From Reyranella aquatilis (GTDB taxonomy: Bacteria > Pseudomonadota > Alphaproteobacteria > Reyranellales > Reyranellaceae), in the NCBI RefSeq assembly GCF_020880995.1, contig NZ_JAJISD010000005.1, positions 124,001 to 188,000 on the forward strand: 64,000 nt of DNA. Direction: 5' to 3'. The translations under genes and the position numbers were made by a program. Position 1 is the first letter of the stretch, and every line of letters begins with the position of its first letter. Shown here piece after piece: positions 63,178 through 64,000 of this stretch. A model generated the notes under the pieces. That model was not told where the DNA came from and did no database searches. It was given only the letters and a program-made list of their open reading frames with translations.

Positions 63178-63513
63178 ATGGTGATGGGCCTCACGACGGG
63201 ACTTTGGGTCAGCGCGCAGATACGCCTCTGCGACCGCGCGTTCATTCCCGCAGCGGTCGTGCGGCGCGGCGATCCCGATGTCGGCACCGTACTGCTGAAG
63301 ATCAACCGCTTCGAGGCGGGCGTGACCGTCTTCACCCAGACCAGCACGCTCGACGACGAACCGTCGTGGAGCCGCGGCACCGGCCCCTCGCCCGTGACCG
63401 AGCCGGAAGCCGACGCCTACATCGCCCGCCAGGTCGCGCGCGATCCCGACCTCTGGGTCCTCGAGATCGAGGACCGCAAGGGCGAATACAAGATCAACGG
63501 CAAGATCGTTTAG
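63178..63513 (+). CDS. DUF1491 family protein
   Basis: The 111-residue protein has LTTGLWVSAQIRLCDRAFIPAAVVRRGDPDVGTVLLKINR (quoted in part: LWVSAQIRLC, AAVVRRGDPDVGTVLLKI) and ends with ARDPDLWVLEIEDRKGEY. This is the DUF1491 pattern common in alphaproteobacteria, of unknown function. It starts at ATG 63178. It is divergent from uup, 89 bases away, and is followed by a repeat element. Confidence 0.85.
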   Translation: MVMGLTTGLWVSAQIRLCDRAFIPAAVVRRGDPDVGTVLLKINRFEAGVTVFTQTSTLDDEPSWSRGTGPSPVTEPEADAYIARQVARDPDLWVLEIEDRKGEYKINGKIV

Positions 63514-63538
63514 GCGAAGACGCGAGGTCTTCGAGTAA

Positions 63539-63630
63539 CCCCCTCACCCAGCCTCTCCCCCTATCGGGGGAGAGGAGTTCCAAAATCATGTTCCTCGCCC
63601 CGACAGGGGGAGAGGTTAGGTGAGGGGGAT
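63539..63630. repeat. family B element, inverted arrangement
   Basis: CCCCTCACCCAGCCTCTCCC then CCTATCGGGGGAGAGGAGTT on the left; CTCGCCCCGACAGGGGGAGA then GGTTAGGTGAGGGGGATGCG on the right. Compared with the other copies, the TGAGGGG tails point outwards, so this copy is an inside-out or rearranged version. Confidence 0.85.
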
Positions 63631-63656
63631 GCGCACGGGACGGCGAATGTCGCCCC

Positions 63657-64000
63657 CTACTGCGCCCCCAGCACCGTCGTCGGATCGATCGTCTTTCCGG
63701 CGCGGCGCACCTCGAAGTGGAGCTGCGGGTCGGGCGTCCCGCCGGACGTTCCGACCTTGGCGATCGTCTGGCCGCGCTTCACCGTATCGCCCTTCTTCAC
63801 CAGCAATTCTTCGTTGTTGCCGTAGGCGGTGATGTAGCCGCCGGGATGCTCGATCAGCAGGAGGTTGCCCATCTTGGCCACCTCGTTGCCGGCATAGACG
63901 ACCTTGCCGCCCTCGGCCGCCTTGACCGGCGTGCCCTTGGCGGCGGCGATGTTGATACCGTCGTTCTTCTGGCCGCCCGTGGTGCCGTAGGGCAGGACGA
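63657..64000 (-). CDS. M23 family peptidase, C-terminal part (5' end outside window)
   Basis: This LytM-domain protein acts on the cell wall or activates amidases (NlpD/EnvC type). The frame is open to the window edge, so the N-terminal part is missing. GQKNDGINIAAAKGTPVKAAEGGKVVYAGNE (in part: NDGINIAAAKGTPVKAAEGG), MGNLLLIEHPGGYITAYGN and GGTPDPQLHFEVRRAGKTIDPTTVL are M23 motifs. LHFEVR has one of the metal histidines. The zinc ligand Asp lies in KNDGIN and the usual HxxxD partner is replaced by QKNDG, as in degenerate LytM activators. A LysM region may lie beyond the edge. Confidence 0.9.
   Translation of the reverse strand, partial: VLPYGTTGGQKNDGINIAAAKGTPVKAAEGGKVVYAGNEVAKMGNLLLIEHPGGYITAYGNNEELLVKKGDTVKRGQTIAKVGTSGGTPDPQLHFEVRRAGKTIDPTTVLGAQ

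Overview
The window is a dense, GC-rich stretch of bacterial chromosome. The gene families (CreA, DUF1491, DUF2852, BtaA/BtaB, PlcP-type metallophosphoesterase, Bug/TctC solute-binding proteins, CaiB/BaiF CoA-transferases, an ETF-beta lysine methyltransferase) point to an alphaproteobacterium of the Rhodospirillales/Hyphomicrobiales type. A Reyranella-like organism is a guess, not a determination. No tRNA, rRNA, CRISPR, integrase, transposase or prophage was seen. About 65 protein genes are called. Most lie in short same-strand runs with overlaps or gaps of a few bases.

Layout. 1-9.7 kb: truncated ubiA, ETF-beta methyltransferase, a cysteine-rich protein, EamA transporter, creA, a CitE-like lyase, a GST, a 2OG-Fe(II) oxygenase, ubiD, an HD protein and a MATE transporter. 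9.7-12.3 kb: argC behind a terminator-like hairpin, then a TetR regulator and a DUF2852 membrane protein that share the same operator-like site. 12.3-16.6 kb: a minus-strand group with two tandem Bug binding proteins and a CaiB-type transferase. 16.7-22.5 kb: leuA, small envelope proteins, a PmbA protein with a histone-H1-like tail, and a lytic transglycosylase. 22.6-25.5 kb: a diacylglycerol-kinase-like gene divergent from a plcP-agt pair. 25.6-34.5 kb: VOC and RraA-like proteins, xseA, purD, an MBL hydrolase, queA-tgt and pncA. 34.6-43.7 kb: a thiolase, btaA-btaB (betaine lipid), ogt-alkA (alkylation repair), malonyl-CoA decarboxylase, an SMP-30 protein, two enoyl-CoA hydratases and a flavodoxin. 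43.8-49.3 kb: a class III cyclase, an SDR, a thiolase, an FAD-linked oxidase and an exported protein. 49.4-56.1 kb: a 1111-residue Calx-beta/CBM2 protein sitting between a RidA gene fragment and two intact RidA genes, then a second CaiB-type transferase and an amidohydrolase. 56.2-64 kb: prfC, a membrane-anchored HEPN-like protein beside a lower-GC orphan, an M20 peptidase, an ABC-F ATPase, DUF1491 and the end of an M23 peptidase.

The most coherent system is phosphorus-sparing lipid remodelling. PlcP would remove phospholipid head groups to release diacylglycerol. Agt would glycosylate that diacylglycerol, and BtaA/BtaB would turn it into betaine lipid. A divergent lipid kinase could return it to phosphatidate. 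Both plcP and btaA have an 18-bp Pho-box-like direct repeat (7-4-7) ending about 111 bp before the start codon. The box in front of plcP covers the start codon of the kinase gene, which suggests reciprocal control.

Three families of inverted-repeat intergenic elements are scattered through the window: a GTCATCCCGAG...GGGACC type, a CCTCTCCCCC...GGGGGAGAGG type and an ACCTCCCC...GGGGAGGT type. They sit almost only between genes and look like REP/MITE-like repeats.
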